The notes under the pieces were generated by a model. It saw only the letters and a list, made by a program, of their open reading frames with translations. It searched no databases and was not told the DNA's origin. A DNA stretch of 64,000 nt, taken from NCBI GenBank assembly GCA_035578155.1, contig JAPWDM010000022.1, forward strand, positions 2,295,076 to 2,359,075. Reading direction: 5' to 3'. This DNA comes from Brachynemurus nebulosus. Its lineage: Eukaryota; Arthropoda; Insecta; Neuroptera; Myrmeleontidae. Position numbers and translations under genes: made by a program. Below are positions 63,187 to 64,000 of this stretch, in pieces. Numbering within the stretch: the stretch's first letter is position 1; the number at the start of each line of letters is the position of its first letter.

Positions 63187-64000
63187 TAAATTATTTCACA
63201 CTCAGTGAAATTTATACACCCAACTTATTAAACGAGAATCAGCTATGTTTGTGGTAATGGTAGGCCGTCAGTTGTCTTACAATAAGACTAGAATCACTTT
63301 AGGAAAGAAATGGAATACTGAAAAAATAAAACTTCATCTTAAGAACACATATTAACGTACTTTTCTCTATTTCAACTCACTATTTCTAAATCGATAGAAT
63401 CAATACATACCATTAAAACCATATTTTTAATTTCCTGTTGTGTTTCATTCATTTCTTTTATCTATTTTTATAATAAGGAAGGGAAATTATAATTGTAATT
63501 TTCTTTTTGGTTCAAAATAATGGTCAATAGAAAAATAATAACTGTTTTCTATTTTCCATTTTTATTTTTTTATTATGACAAATTCATTTGTTTATTCCTT
63601 TTTCAGTTTTTATTTTTTATTACATTTCGTATTATTTATTGTTTGTTTTATTATATGCGAGATGATGATAGATAATAGTTGAAAAACTAAAACGGGAAAC
63701 AATTATTTTTCAATAAGAACAATTGAATTGTGAAGTAGTGAAAATAATAAGCACCGACGAATACTCATGTAAGTATATAGGATCCTTGTTATAGAGTCTA
63801 TAGTCTTAAACCGTAAGTAACATACAATAGTTTTACAATAATTCTCCATGAATTGAATATATAGATATAGGTACGATTCAAATATAATATCATAGTTTAT
63901 TTCACAATATATCGCCATATAAAACTTTTTATTTTGATTAAGTTAATATCGATAAGCAAACGATACAAAATCAATTTAAAGATCCGAAAAAAATAACTCG
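63187..64000. other. Unassigned AT-rich spacer at window edge
   Basis: Nothing recognised. Confidence 0.4.

Noticed and set aside
62072..63189. Frames with LDLEVKVKVT repeats on both arms
   Set aside because: They are the same palindromic sequence read on opposite strands of the foldback MITE, not related genes.

Overview
This window reads as nuclear DNA of an animal, most likely an insect. It is strongly AT-rich and has no dense gene track, no rRNA or tRNA gene array and no bacterial-type operon. It contains eukaryotic splice sites, remnants of several eukaryotic transposon superfamilies (piggyBac, MULE/Mutator, hAT, Tc1/mariner/pogo, PIF/Harbinger, a Ginger-like integrase element, a Penelope-like element, a non-LTR retrotransposon) and a tRNA-derived SINE. 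The species cannot be fixed from the sequence; a hemipteran-like or other TE-rich insect genome fits.

The only stretch that looks like a functioning host gene is one 175-bp exon at 40680-40854 (+). It is bounded by a good acceptor and donor and is GC-richer than its surroundings. It encodes a Ser/Arg/Pro-rich segment leading into GVGK, which I tentatively match to the entry of a KIF26-type kinesin motor domain. A possible 3'-terminal exon lies at 11525-11633. If the first call is right, much of the window (certainly 40855-64000 and probably a good part of the left side) is intron of that gene, filled with transposons.

Layout. 1-5000: dispersed and tandem repeats with long (TA)n arrays, a non-LTR reverse transcriptase tail and a Penelope-like linker fragment. 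5300-13140: pogo-, Tc1/mariner- and Harbinger-like miniature elements (MITEs), a hAT end and a decayed SINE. 13700-16918: a complete but dead piggyBac-like element, with TTAA duplication, inverted ends, a spliced transposase with two nonsense codons, and a minisatellite that replaces the C-terminal half. 17261-20798: a mariner MITE and two TTAA MITEs. 21826-24967: a run of (TA)n arrays carrying two large foldback elements. 26219-38222: TTAA MITEs, a MULE deletion derivative with 9-bp target duplication (29420-31738), hAT and mariner remnants. 39310-45502: a dispersed repeat, the kinesin-like exon and a Ginger-like element whose interior holds a 120-bp tandem repeat that itself holds a SINE. 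47172-54863: three kinds of terminal-inverted-repeat (TIR) element, including a hAT with a GC-rich guest. 56260-58400: a 120-bp satellite with (TA)n. 58653-63184: hairpin, TIR element, hAT MITE and a 1-kb near-perfect palindrome.

The genes do not work together as a pathway. The window is best read as a record of nested transposon insertions in a large intron or intergenic region. I found no convincing new biological system; the most unusual items are the foldback elements seated in (TA)n arrays, the structured TIRs of the Ginger-like element and the GC-rich guest in the hAT element. All TE family calls rest on motifs, TIRs and target duplications read by eye, not on database searches.
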